From contig NC_132912.1 in NCBI RefSeq assembly GCF_047675955.1, forward strand, positions 78,330,382 through 78,394,381: a DNA stretch of 64,000 nt. The letters run 5' to 3'. Below, one piece after another: positions 46,707 to 59,180 of this stretch. This DNA comes from Chlorocebus sabaeus. Its lineage: Eukaryota > Chordata > Mammalia > Primates > Cercopithecidae. The notes beneath the pieces are model-generated. The model was given only the letters and a program-made list of their open reading frames with translations, did no database searches and had not been told where the DNA came from. Position 1 is the stretch's first letter. Every line of letters begins with the position of its first letter. The translations under genes and the position numbers were made by a program.

Positions 46707-48334
46707 TTGAATTTTTATGATGTTTGTGTTTCAATCTGCTATTCTCTTTGATGCCCAAGTTGTTCATCTTTGATCAGTGGGAAACCGTTAAACTGACTTC
46801 TACATCCTTTGAGACAACCTAATCTTTGATAGCTTTTTTGCTTTCTGACACAGTAAGATGTTCCCCTTTCACCTTGTATTTTTCTGCCAAGACTTGGAAT
46901 CACCATTTCTCCAAGGAGCGTGGTTTCCTTCAGATACCTTCTTTAAACATTGTATTTGTTTCTTCACAAATAGTTTTCTGTTGATGTTTCTTTGGAACAC
47001 TGTTGATCAAGCTGCATTCCTAGAATTTCTTTGCATGTTTCGTAGAGTTGGCTCTTCAGCATGTCAGTAATTTTACTGTATTGTAAAAAGCAAAATGTTT
47101 GAGGTATAGATCCTGGAAACGCCAGTCATCAAAATTTAATTAAATTACTCTTTTCATGTGAGATGTATTACATGCAAAATATACTTTGACACTCTAGCAT
47201 AGTGTCTTTCAATCTCTTTGGATTGATGCTTATGCTAAAAAAATACATTTTACATCATGACTGAGTGCACAGTTATGTAAGCAGATAGATTTTATGAAGT
47301 AATTCTTAACCCTTACTATTTACAATGTAATTATCAGGCATTTTCTTATTCTGTTGCTTTCAGTTTTTTTAATGCTGTTTGTAAATCATTAAATTGATTT
47401 CATGACCCATGAATCAGTCCCAGTCCACATTCTGAAAAACAGTCATAGAAGATGTCTTTCCAATATAAATGTCATTTAAAAGGAGGCAAGAGACCTTTCA
47501 TTTTCTTCTCTTAGATCTTAGACCATCTTTAAAACTTTTCTGCATTAATATTATATCAAGGATTTGCTGGAAGGTACTTTAATTCAGTCTAAGGTGGTGG
47601 GATTAATTCTTTTTGATGATTAGATAAACAATTCTATTTCCAGGTTTAAACAGGTTTTAGTGCAGAAAGAGACCTTAGAGATAATTACCCAGTTCAGTAA
47701 TTTTTACATTTTTGAAGTAGCAAAACTCCTATTTTAAAAATGATAGGACCAGTAGTGTCTCTTAGCCAACTGCACTATATGATAGAAAAGTTACATTTTT
47801 TCCCTCACTTTCTCATATGAAAGGCAAAGATGTTCATACATAATCATTTCTTTTTAGAAAGCTTTTCAGAAACATTTCTGGAGTTTCATGCACCTTTACA
47901 GCATGTAAAAACAGTGAATGTACTTCCTAAATAGTTTAAAACTTCATTGAATGGCCACGAATACTCAATTTTTAATTTCTGTAATTTATTACTTCTGTCA
48001 CCCAAGAGAGATTAATTTACTCTCTGAGTTTTTGTTTTTCCTTCTGCAATAATAATAAATAATAATATCTCAACTCCATAGGATAATTATGAGATTTAAT
48101 AAGATAATTCATGGATTTGGTTTATAAAGGAAGCATTTTGTAGTAAGCTCTGTTACCATTATGGTTACTATTTTTACTGTCCCCAGACTAGTGCTTTTTC
48201 TAGGCCTTTTTTTTTTTAAACTCATGGTAAAACTTCACGGTTTAGAAACTTGATATAGGATTATAAAATGTAGCCACATGTTTTCATTTAAACTATGTTT
48301 ATAATTTTATAGGAGATCATTTAAATGATGTTAG
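46707..48334. other. Intron 6, no feature recognised
   Basis: AT-rich; open frame 46858-47070 has no homology. Confidence 0.4.
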
Positions 48335-48634
48335 AAACTATATTTAAGGCCGGGGGCGGTGGCTCATACCTGTAATCCCAACACTTTGGGAGGCTGAGGC
48401 AGGCAGATTGCCCCGGAGTTCGTGACCAGTCTGGGCACCAGGGTGAAACCCTTCTCTAGTAAAAATACAAAAAACCAGCCCAGGTCTAGTCCCAACTACC
48501 CAGGAGGCTGAAGCAGGAGGATCACCCAAGCCTGGGAGGTTGAGGCTACAGTGAGCTGTGTGATCATGCCATGAGAGAGAGAGAGAGAGAGAGAGATAGA
48601 AAGAGAGAGAGAGAGAAAAGAAAACCATATTTAA
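48335..48634 (+). mobile_element. Alu whose 3' end is a (GA)n tract
   Basis: The Alu starts at 48348 and loses its right-arm end at GATCATGCCATGAG, continuing as GA repeats to about 48616. AAACTATATTTAA (48335-48347) and AAACCATATTTAA (48622-48634) flank the whole unit, so the GA tract lies inside the insertion. Confidence 0.9.
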
Positions 48635-50124
48635 TCTATATTTCTTTTTGAAGCCTAGAGGAATTTTTGAGAATAAATTTTTTGTGCATTAAGTTCTTTT
48701 TACTAGACAGACATATTTATCTTGGAGTATCTATTTTCCTGTTCAGAATTTTTCATTCTATTTGGTTTATTTTTGAATCCAAACACTGATTTTCTTTATG
48801 AACATTTCCCCCTTGAAACTTGCATGACATTTGTTTATTTGATACCATTAAAGTTGGTTAAAAGATAAAATAAAACCTTTTACAGCATTTCACAAATCAT
48901 GTCCTTCTAATACCAGCATTCTGTTGATACTGTAGTATGACCCTAGAGTCTGCTAGGTTAACTCATAGCCCAGGACTACTCTTACCTGATGCTTCCTTAA
49001 CTGGACCACTTCAGCACCGTGGTAGGAGTTTAAAATTCAGAATGCGTAAGGAGATCATTTTGTGTAGTTAAGTGATCTAGGTCAATGCGAAGATTTCTAA
49101 TACAGATTTTAGTCTTTAACCAAAATGGACACATATAAAATAATAAAATTTTCCCTAGTAATATGACATGTGACCAAATATAGCCGTTCTTCCTGACAAG
49201 AGTGCATTTTTTAGACTACCATTTAAAGCAGCCATTTTTTTTTCATAACATTCCCCTTCCTCCAAAAAAATGTAACAATTGGCCTATTTGATAGAAAAAA
49301 AATGTAGCTGATTAAACTTTTGGGAACTCAATATTAGGGTTGGCTAAAAGGAATGAGTGTAATGTTTTAGAAAGAAAATGTTATCCTGACAAGAATGTTT
49401 TAAAAGTGAGGTCACTGTTGGTTTTGGAAGCACTGGCATTGTAGTTAGTCATGTTTTAAAAATGAAGCAACTTGGAATACCATAAAGTATTGTTTGATCT
49501 GAAAGAAGACAGTGAACATTTTTGGTAATTTTTAGTATGCTCCCTGATAAGATTCATTTATTCATTTTATTGTGGACTTTAGCTTACTAAAATTCCTTTA
49601 GCCAGACTTTCCCAGTGCATCTAATAGCTGAATTAACTATTTTATGCTCCTTGATAACTATTTAGTACATTATTCTTTAACTATACATCATTCTAAACAA
49701 TCATCTTGTGAAAACTGGTAAACTTCAGAGTGATTATTTACTTGACAAAAGATGTATTGTTTCTAAAAAATAAGCCACTAATACTACATTTTAAATATGA
49801 TTAAACTTATGAAACATGTATCCTAACACTTGTTCAGAATACATGGATTATTTATGTTTTGAGGAACAAGACTTAAAGATTTGGTGATGTGACAGATAAT
49901 ACAGTTTGTAAACGTAACTAAGGAGTTACTCAACTATTGTACATAATTAATTAAATCATTGTAGAAATGATTATCCAGCAGTTATGTCATTTGGTAAATT
50001 CAAAGGTTAATAGATCCCTGCACTCAAAATTCTTCCAGTTTAGTAAAATGTGGTCACTATTTGTTTTAAAAGAAAAAGTATCTTAAACTATTTCTTAATG
50101 AGTTATAAAGCCAATATGATACAC
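48635..50124. other. Intron 6, no feature recognised
   Basis: AT-rich, apparently unique. Confidence 0.4.
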
Positions 50125-50310
50125 TGGGGCTCTCTTTCCAGTATACCTCTTGCTAGCTACAGGCAAGTCAGTTACCTTCTCTGAACATCAGTTTCTTCAT
50201 CTGAAAATGTGGAACAAAATATCTGCCCTGCCTATCTCTAGTAGTTTTTTTGAACCTTAAAAAAGATGTTGCTTGTCAAAGTGCCTTAAACTGCACATAG
50301 AGATGAAGTA
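50125..50310 (-). repeat. MIR SINE fossil
   Basis: 'caagtcagttaccttctctgaacatcagtttcttcatctg' is the reverse MIR core. Confidence 0.7.
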
Positions 50311-50400
50311 TGACAATGCTTTGCATGCAGTTGATTCCTAGGGGTGGTTTTCATCCTGTTACCACTTAACCACATTAATCATTTTGTTAGAAAAATAATA

Positions 50401-50711
50401 GGCCCAGTGCAGTCACTCATGCCTGTAATCTCAGCAATTTGGGAGGCTGAGGTGAGTGGATCACCTGAGGTCAGGAGTTCGAGACCAGCCTGGCCAACGT
50501 GGTGAAACTCTGTCTCTACTAAAAAAAAATACAAAAAATTAACCAGGCATGGTGGCGAGCACCTGTAATCCCAGCTACTTGGGAGGCTGATGCAGGAGAA
50601 TCACTTGAACCCAGGAGGTGGAGGTTGCAGTGAGCCGAGATCGTGCCATTGCACTGCAGCCTGGGCAACAAGAGCGAGACTCCGTCTCAAAATACAAAAA
50701 GAAAAAGAAAA
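50401..50711 (+). mobile_element. Alu (AluS-like), full length
   Basis: Runs from GGCCCAGTGCAGTCACTC to an A-rich tail with G interruptions; AATAATAG-like flanks suggest a degenerate target duplication. Confidence 0.9.
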
Positions 50712-51449
50712 AAAGAATAATAGAAACTTGGAAATAGAACCTAGAAGGAAAAAAAGTTAGTCATAGTTTACTCTAAACCAAATACTTCTTATCAGTTTGA
50801 GCTGATATTTTACTTTCAGGTTTTTAAATGTCTAGCTATACTGCACATTCAACTTTCTTCAGAATTTATTCCAGTCTTTACATAATTATTTTGATGGCCA
50901 CATTATCTGTTATTTGGCTATATCATAGTTTAACTGTTTTTAGAGGAGGCTATCAATAATTTTTTTCATGTTGTTATGTGTCACTCATTGGAAATAGAGG
51001 TAAATGTCTTACATATTAACCTTAAAGTAGTTAAAAGATGTCTCAGTCACAATCATTTCTTAAGGCCCAAGAAAAAAATTTAAACATATAGTTTGGTTAT
51101 CACATAATTTTAGTCAATTCTGCCACACAAATTGCCTTCTAAACATGCCATCTCTTCAGTGCACCCAGTACAGATGCAGTGAATAACATAGTTCCTTCCT
51201 ATGCACACTAGTAGCAGTGTTTAACATTCTACATTATATTGAAATGACTCTTCCTAAAGTGAAGACTACTCCAATTTTTTTAGTGGTCAATGAGAATAAA
51301 TTACAGTGTTGGTCCTCAAAATAAAACCCAAAAGTGTCTTCATTCTCTTTCTTTCTGTATCCTACCATTTCAGATATTTTTCTTGATAGATTTAACATAC
51401 ATGTGTTAAGAATAATACAAGTATTAGCCCATGTAATACCTTGACCTCT
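50712..51449. other. Intron 6, no feature recognised
   Basis: AT-rich; an 88-codon minus frame at 51234-51500 lacks homology. Confidence 0.4.
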
Positions 51450-53850
51450 GGGTTTCATGACCTTGCCCCAGTAATTTTGTCCTCTTTCAATTTCAGCCAT
51501 CTACCCTCGTGATTGCATTCTAGATCTTGTCATTACTAGTAATTGCATGTCCTCTGTAATCTTTGTAGTAGGTATCCCACTCTCTCCACCATCTCCCACA
51601 TTTCCAGGTTCTTCCCTTCAGTACTCTGACTCCAGCTTAGAATACATAATTTACTGTTTTATCCTTTCCTAGCATCTCTCTTGTCATACTTTCCTTGGAA
51701 AAACTCCAACCTTGGTTAACTCCTACTTTGAGCTCCTTTGCACTCGTACTCATGAGGAATAGATGAAGAAGCAAGAGAAAAACACAGTTATACTTCCTGG
51801 TCTTACTTGAGATACATAATCCCTAACCTTAAGTGGGTTCTCAGTATGACTGAGCAATTCTTTTTCTACAGTCTTCTGTTTACCTCTCTTCAAGGTAAGT
51901 ATTTCACATGTCTTCTCTCTAACCGCCAATATCTTCTCTCTGCCCCTCATTCATAGCTGATGACTTTGTTTCATATGTCATTGATACTACTGAAGTAATT
52001 GGGAGAGAACTTAAATATGCTCCATCCTCCAAATCTGCCAGCCTACCCACATCTGCCTCAGCGTTTGCTGTTTCCTTTCTTGTGACCTGCCTTCACTTCA
52101 TCTAAGGCCTGTCTACTCGTGCACTAGATCCCATCTTCTCACTCACAGTAGGCTCCTGTATGTTTCCTCCCCTCCTATCCTACATCACCAACTTTTGTAC
52201 AGCATCATTTCTGTATACTTATAAACATGCTGAAATACTTTCAATTTCTTAACTATCCTTCTTGGAAAATAATTTTTTATATTCCTATCTCCACTTCCTC
52301 TTCTGCCATTCTCTATTGAACCATTTCATTTGGCTTACCTCATGTTACCTCCATCCCGTCCTACAGAAACTACTCTTGTCAAGGTCAACAGTGATCTAAT
52401 GTTGCAACATTTGATTGTCAGTTTACTGGACCTTTTGGTATTAACACAATTGATCACTCTCCTTGAAATACTATTTTTATATGCCGTCTAGAATGACACT
52501 TTCTTGATTTTTCTTCGACCTCAGTAACCATTTATTCATTGCCTGTCTCCTTTGTTCATTGCTCTTCATTTAATGGAGTGCTCGTGTCCCAGTATTTGGT
52601 CCTTGGATTTCACCTAACTAACTATCATTAAATTTCATGTATATACTGATAACTCCCAAATTTATATCTCCAATACCTATTCCTCTTCTAACTCCAGACT
52701 CATATATCCAGTTGCCTGGCTGCATCTAGATACTGAAAACAATCTCAAATAATGATCTAGATATCAAAAACAATCTCAAATGTACTTGCTCCAAACTGAA
52801 TTCTTACCTCCTGTATCTGTTTCTCTCTCAGTCAGCCTCATTTCAGTTAATAACAATTCCATTTTTCTGGTTGCTTGGACCAGAAGCCTTGGAGATGTCT
52901 TTAATTCTTTCCTTGCTTTCACATCCTGTCTTTGCACTGAAACTTAGAGAATGTATCAGGAATCTGAACCACTTCTCACCACCCCACCACCACCATTCTA
53001 TTCCAGGCCTGCAACAGCTCTTGCCTGGTCAGTTTCAGTAGCCTTTTAGTCGATGTCTCCATTTTTCACTCCTGGCCTCTGTAGTCTGTTCTCCACACAG
53101 CAGCCAGAGGGATCATTTAATTTTGATACAAGTCAGATCATAGTACATGATTTTTATATGCCGTCTAGAATGACACTTTCTTGATTTTTCTTCGACCTCA
53201 GTAACCATTTATTCATTGCCTGTCTCCTTTGTTCATTGCTCTTCATTTAATGGAGTGCTCGTGTCTTTGTTCATTGCTCTTCATTTAATGGAGGGCTCGG
53301 AACCTACCATTTGCTGCACATTTCACTCCAAATCCACTGTTCCTTGCCATGCCCCACCAGGACTGTGGTATTGACTGTCTGTCTGCCCCCTACTTACCTT
53401 TTGGACATCTCAAATCGCTCTGCCTCCTTCACTACTCCAGTCACACTGTCCTCCTTGTTTGTCAAACACACCTAGCATGTACTCACCTTAGCCTTTATAT
53501 GTATTGTCCTCTACCTGAAATACTCTTCCTTCTGTTCTTCTTGTAGCTCCTTTCTTCCTTACAGATTTTCACTCAAGTGTTACTTTTGCAGATAGGCCTT
53601 CTTCTCCTTGGGCCATCTGAAATAGCAGTCTCCCCTCACCTTAATCCCTTCACCATGCTTTACTTAGCTTCATGGGCCTGATATATATTTTTCTATCTAT
53701 TTTTCTTCCTGTATAAGACAGGAAAAGTAGATAAATATATAAATGTATGTTTACATATTTATACATTCTCCTCCCCCATTTCGTTGATTATTGTAGTTTT
53801 AACACCTGGAACAGTGCCCGGCAAATGCAGGCAACCCCACTTATTGTCAA
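51450..53850 (+). repeat. Long L2 LINE fossil (ORF2-derived), with internal duplications
   Basis: A C/T-rich 2.4-kb stretch follows the L2 order: 'atatactgataactcccaaatttatatctcc', 'ctccacacagcagccagagggatc', 'gcctccttcactactccagtcacactg', 'ctctacctgaaatactcttcc', 'ttttcactcaagtgttac'. It is forward and strongly diverged. A 116-bp segment at 52473-52588 recurs at 53150-53265. Confidence 0.75.
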
Positions 53851-54140
53851 TAATCTTTTCTTGAAAATAACATATTCTGCCCTAAAGTGCTCACAGTGAG
53901 TCTACTTCCCATTACTTTAAGTGGGAAACATTATAATGTGTTATCAATTTAAAACTCCTGTTTAGTTTTCTATATAGTTCCATAAAACTCATTTTTCAGG
54001 GACAAATTATTATGTTGGGATAATGCTTAACATATTGAACCCTGATAACCAAACAACTAATATGAACGTTAGTGGGCAGTTCGTGTGTAATCACATTTGC
54101 TCTTTCATTGTAGTTGCTGTTCTCAATTACTTAGATTGCT
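53851..54140. other. Intron 6, short stretch without a recognised feature
   Basis: Nothing recognised. Confidence 0.4.
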
Positions 54141-54305
54141 TTTTATTTATTTATTTTTGAGACAGGATCTCTTTCTGTCACTCAGGCTGTGGTGCAGTGG
54201 CACGATCTTGGCTCACTGCAGACTCCACCTCCCGGGTTCAAGCGATTCTCCTGCCTCAACCTCCCAAAGTTCTGGGATTATAGGCGTGAGCCACCACGCC
54301 CAGCC
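54141..54305 (-). mobile_element. Monomer-sized Alu with central deletion
   Basis: The right arm runs to CTCCTGCCTCAACCTCCCAA and joins directly to AGTTCTGGGATTATAGGCGT of the left arm, removing about 130 bases between two similar CCTCCCAA segments. Confidence 0.88.
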
Positions 54306-55029
54306 TACTTTGGTTCTTTCTCCACAGTTTTAATACTTCAACTTTTTTGGGATTCATTTTGTGAACAATAGGGGAAAATAAGAGCTTACTGTGAAAGACA
54401 CTGTAGAAACTTGTTCAGAATAAGTGAATAATAGCAGAGAATGGCCACTTGTCCCTCTCTTAGTTCTAGCAGCAGTAAAGATTTGTTGATACATAGTGAA
54501 CTTTTGAAAAGCCTAAGTGTGAGTCTGACATTATACCAGTTCAGAACTGTAACTCAAAAATATACTCATGCATTGTTTTGTTTAAAATGTTATGTTGAAA
54601 TATGGAGACAGAAACATAAATTTTCTTATATAAACATTGACCGAAAACATTGGGTATAGAGAGTTATCTTTGGTCTGTAATGACTGTATAGTAAAAGCCA
54701 AGAGGCATTCTCCCAGGGAGTAGTATTCTATGGAGTATGCTGTTATTTATTGAAGTGCATGCATACATTGCATACTTACTAAGTGTATGCATATTTTTTC
54801 TTTGTAATACAGAGATCTTATTAAAGATTTAGTAAGAAACAAAGGAGGTTTATGAAACATAACACCTAGCACAATTAATATAAATTCTCATCAGACATCA
54901 CTGTCTTCTATATCTCTCTTTGTCTCTCTCTCTCTTTTAATATACTCATTGATGTTTTGAGATTTTACGGATTTGAAAAATAAAATAAAATCAAGAAAAT
55001 CATGAAAAAAATTAGGATTACTAGCATAC
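54306..55029. other. Intron 6, no feature recognised
   Basis: AT-rich. Confidence 0.4.
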
Positions 55030-55335
55030 AAAATACAGTTGTTGCTGGGCGCAGTGGCTCACTCCTGTAATCCCAGCACTTTGGGAGGCCAAGGCGGGCG
55101 GATCACGAGGTCAGGAGATCGAGACCATTCTGGCTAACATGGTGAAACCCCATCTCTACTAAAAATATGAAAAATTAGGCAGGTGTGGTGGCAGGTGCCT
55201 GTAGTCCCAGCTACTCAGGAAGCTGAGGCAGAAGAATGGCATGAACCTGGGAGGCGGAGCTTGCCGTGAGCCAAGATTGCGCCACTACACTCCAGCCTGG
55301 GTGACAGAGAAAAAAGAAAAGAAAATACAGTTGTT
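55030..55335 (+). mobile_element. Alu (AluY-like) with perfect target duplication
   Basis: The Alu spans 55044-55321. AAAATACAGTTGTT is exact at 55030-55043 and 55322-55335. Confidence 0.95.
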
Positions 55336-56179
55336 ACTGAACATAAATTCACTTTTTATCACCACGAAGTGCCAGAGTATGAAATTCATCATGAGAAATT
55401 CTAGGTGTTTTGGTAAGAGTGCTATTTTAACATAAGTACCACAAAGGGAACTATAGTGGAAAAAAATGGAATGAGTGTAATGAAGTCCTCCATGTCCTCA
55501 CACTATAGAAAAAACCCTCAAATCTCTGATGTAGATAACCAGAAGAAGGAGATTCATTCTGTGAAAAATAAACAAAGCTGGATGCTAATTAAAGTGGTAA
55601 GGATAGATTTGAATCAGTAATATGCTATTACAGTAAGAAGAGTCACACATGAACTGCACTCAACTTTGATTTGTGTAGAGGCGACTGGGCATTTTAAAGG
55701 GAGAATGAGGAAATTGGGAGAGGTTGAGTCAGGCTCAGAGTTAGCTAAGTGAAAAGTTCCAGATAGTGGGAAGGGGGGATTGGTCCATGTGGAACCCACC
55801 TGGGTGTTCTAGCTGGTATTTATCAAAATTAGTCTCCTACCCTCCCACAGAGACTGAAAGACAAAGGCACTGTTTTCAGCTCTTGGCTGGAACAAACAGT
55901 AAGTTCTTTTGTCAGCCTTGAGTTTTCACAGGCAGGCACTTTAAGAAGACATCTTAGGGATGCAACTTTGAGCTGCAAAAAACAATGCTAGTGTTTGTTC
56001 AGGTCCTTAGAGGGCCAGGTTGAGGCCTAGTTGAGAAAAGGACTCAGAGGAGTGTGGCTGGAGTTTGGTCAAGAAGACAGCCTTTGTCCCTGGGAAATTA
56101 ATGTAAATCAGACCCTGTCATTCCACTTTTTATCAACTTTCCTGCTAAGAATTAAATCCACCCCTCTTCCAAGGGCTCA
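55336..56179. other. Intron 6, no feature recognised
   Basis: Mixed composition, no repeat or coding match. Confidence 0.4.
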
Positions 56180-56620
56180 CAGAGCCTCCAGGTGAGCTCA
56201 TCACTCCCTGTATTTCCAGCCTTGCATTGCACCATGCTTGCTGCTTGCCTGTTGTGCACCAGCCACACTGGTTTTCCTTCAGCCCTCCCTTTGCACATAC
56301 TCACTCTGCTTGGAATATTTTCCTGCATTCTTTGCTTGGCTAGATTCTTTTATGACTGGATAACTGTTACCTCCTCAGAAAATCCTTCCCCAGTTCACCT
56401 ACCTACCACAGGTCCTCAGTTTTCTCATCTCCTTTGTTTCTTTCATAGAAAAAGTTGCATTCCAACTTGCAAATGCTGGTATTTGGTTTATTCCTATGCC
56501 TACTCTTTTTTTCATTCTGCCTGCATCAGAATGTAATGCTGGATCTTGTTTACCATTGAATGCCCATCACCTAGCATTGGACTTGGCACATTTTAAGTGT
56601 TCAGTAAATATTTATTAAAT
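56180..56620 (+). repeat. L2 LINE 3' end
   Basis: 'ccagccacactggttttccttcagccc', 'gttacctcctcagaaaatccttcccc', ending 'gttcagtaaatatttattaaatgaatg', the usual L2 3' terminus. Confidence 0.85.
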
Positions 56621-56884
56621 GAATGGGGACCCCGATGGCTCACGCCTGTAATCCCAGCACTTGGGAGGCCGAGGCGGGCAGATCACGAGGTCAGGAGATC
56701 AAGACCATCCTGGCTAACAGGGTGAAACCCAGTCTCTACTAAAAATACAAAAAATTAGCCGGGCGTGGTGGTGGGCGCCTGTAGTCCCAGCTACTTGGGA
56801 GGCTGAGGCAGGAGAATGGCGTGAACCCAGGAGGTGGAGTTTGCAGTGAGTCAAAAAAAAAAAAAAAAAAATGAACGGGGACCC
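56619..56884 (+). mobile_element. Truncated Alu (AluY-like) with target duplication
   Basis: ATGAATGGGGACCC (56619-56632) and ATGAACGGGGACCC (56871-56884) flank it. It starts at GATGGCTCACGCC, lacks the first bases, and jumps from TTTGCAGTGAGTC to the A tail, losing about 60 bases of the right arm. Confidence 0.9.
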
Positions 56885-56999
56885 TTCAGAGAAACATTTG
56901 TGTGAATTAAAACAAATAATTTGCAGGTTTTTATTGACAAAATATAGAGATAAACTTGCTAAATCAATAACTTGTATCATCAAAAAATATCATTACTAT

Positions 57000-57955
57000 C
57001 TAAATTTTTTTTTGTGGTAAAGCATTCTTGAGTATACATTCAGAGGCATTAAGTATATTCACATTGTACAACCATCACCGCCCTCCATCTCCAGAAGTTT
57101 TTCATCTGCTCATGCTGAAATTCTGCACCTACCCTACACTAATTTCCTTATTCTTTCCTCCTGGCAGCCACCATTCTAGATTCCATCTCTATGAATTTCA
57201 CTACTCTAGGTACCTCTTATAAGTGAAATCATATAGTGTTTGTCCTTTTGTGACTGGCTTATTTTCACTTAGCGTAATGTCTTCAAGATTCATCCATGTT
57301 GTAGTATGTCAGAATTTTCTTCTTTTTTAAGGCTGAATAATATTCCATTATGTATATGTATGTGAATATACACACACACAAACACACACCCCACATTTTG
57401 CTGATTCCTTCATCCCTGGATAGACACTTGGATTTCTTCTACTTAGGCTATTGTGAATAATGTTGCTGTGAACATGGGTGTATAAATATCTGAGTCTCTG
57501 CTCTCAGTTCTTTTGGGTGTATATCAGAGTAGAATTGCTGGATCAGTAATTTTATATCTTATTTTTTGAGGAGCCACCAAAATGTTTTCCATGGAGGTTG
57601 TATCATTTTACATTCCCACCAACAATGTACAAAGGTTCTAGTTTATCCACATACCAGCTAACATGTGTTGCTGGGTTTTTTTGTTTGTTTTACTAATCTT
57701 AATGAATATGAAGTGATATCTCATTGTGGTTTTGATTTCCATTTCCCCAGTGACTAATGATACTGAGCATCTTTTTATGTTTTGTTGATCATTTGTCAAC
57801 AAAAGAGAAATAGACATTTCTGTCTTTAGAGAAATGTAGTGCATCAGAATGTAATGCTGGATCTTGTTCTCTCTTTGAGGAAAAGTCTATTCAAGTCCTT
57901 TGCTTATCTTTAAATCAGGTTATTATTTGTTGTTGAACATACAAATATTTTGTGT
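57000..57955 (-). mobile_element. L1 3' fragment (L1M-type) with a foreign insert
   Basis: Reverse L1: 'gttcatccatgttgtagtatgtcag'-like text, 'ggctattgtgaataatgttgctg', 'tctcattgtggttttgatttcc', then 'gtctattcaagtcctttgc'. About 45 bases around 57838-57885 interrupt it, including a 29-bp copy of L2 sequence. Confidence 0.85.
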
Positions 57956-58006
57956 AGTAGTAGAAATACAAAAATACTTAAAACATGTCTTCTTTCTTAC
58001 TATTAG

Positions 58007-58101
58007 TGGTGTAAAGTATAATTTGCTAGCTCACACTACCCTAACCTTGGAAAGTGCTGAGGATAGTTTCAAGACCCATAATCTGTCTATTAATGGAAAT
58101 G
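58007..58101 (+). CDS. RTKN2: RTKN2 coding exon 7
   Basis: This 95-nt exon follows the acceptor TTACTATTAG and ends at G-GTAAGT. It encodes Phe229 to the first base of Glu261: GVKYNLLAHTTLTLES, then AEDSFKTHNLSINGN. The Y-x-L-L-A-H-T-T-L-T-L core is strongly shared with rhotekin. It sits just after a reversed L1 fragment that fills 57000-57950. Reading through the donor would give a short unrelated tail, so normal splicing is required for the long product. Confidence 0.95.
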
Positions 58102-58889
58102 GTAAGTATAGTATATATTTTACTTATTATATATATTCTGCCTATATTTCTAATTATAGTATGTTCCCCTCAAGTGGATATCGGCTTAAATAATGGAGAC
58201 ATGAGTGATTCTGTTGGTTCTTTCAAATATATATGCCCCTCTTCCCCAAAGGAGAAAAGTTTCTTTTCCTTTCTCTACGCTGAGATTTGTTTGCAAGGCT
58301 TAGTGGGAAAAGAAGGGTCTCGGGTACGCTCAATCCTTGTTTTTGACTTGGAATTTATGACTTTACCACTTTCTAGCTGGAAATTAAATACCTGACTTAT
58401 TTTGAAATTTGAAATCAAGGAAGCCAGCCTTTCTGTTAGTAGGAAGCAGAGAATGTAAGAAAGAGAAAGTAGGGTTCCTTAACCTTTTTCTCTTTGGATG
58501 GTAGTGGTAGTTATAGTTTAAATAAATAAAGATATAGGAAACTGAAGAAGGGGGTTAGGTCATTAAGAAGATTGGTAAAACTTAGCATGAGCACTTGCCA
58601 CTCTCCCAGGTTATTTTACTCGTGATGAAAAATATGGAGCAGTACTGGTAAGGCAGTTTGGAAATATGATTTGGGTTATTTACTTTTGTTCATTTTCTCC
58701 AAGCAAATAAATAAAAATACGTGGTAAATGTCCTAATTATACTTACTGTTGTAAGGATTATGGCTTTGTACTGATAAGGTTGATAATGTTATACCAATAT
58801 TTTTATATTTTTTTGTTTCACAATGAGAAATTATGTTAAAAATATGGAAAAGTTCATGAAATGTAAATATATAGTTTAAAAAATAATTA
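58102..58889. other. Intron 7, proximal part
   Basis: No feature recognised; the 113-codon frame at 58054-58395 overlaps exon 7 in another frame and is a shadow. Confidence 0.45.
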
Positions 58890-59180
58890 GGAAGCTAGGT
58901 GTGGTGGCTCTTGCCTGTAATCCCAGTTCTTTGGAAGGATGAGATGGGAGGATCACTTGAGCCAAGGAGTTTGAGACCTGCCTGGGTAACATAGTGAGAC
59001 CCTATCTCTACAAAAATTTTAAAAAAATTAGCTGGCCATGGTCATGCGTGCATGTAATCCCAGCTACTCAGGATACTGAGGTAGGAGGATTGCCTGACCC
59101 CTGAGGTTCAAGGCTGCAGCAAGGTATGATTGTGCCACTGTTCTCCAGCCTGGGCTACAGAGCAAGACCCTGTCTCAAGA
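58890..59180 (+). mobile_element. Alu (AluJ-like)
   Basis: Diverged forward Alu from GCTAGGTGTGGTGGCTC to AGACCCTGTCTCAAG. A duplicated CAAGAAAyAGAACAT follows it. Confidence 0.88.
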
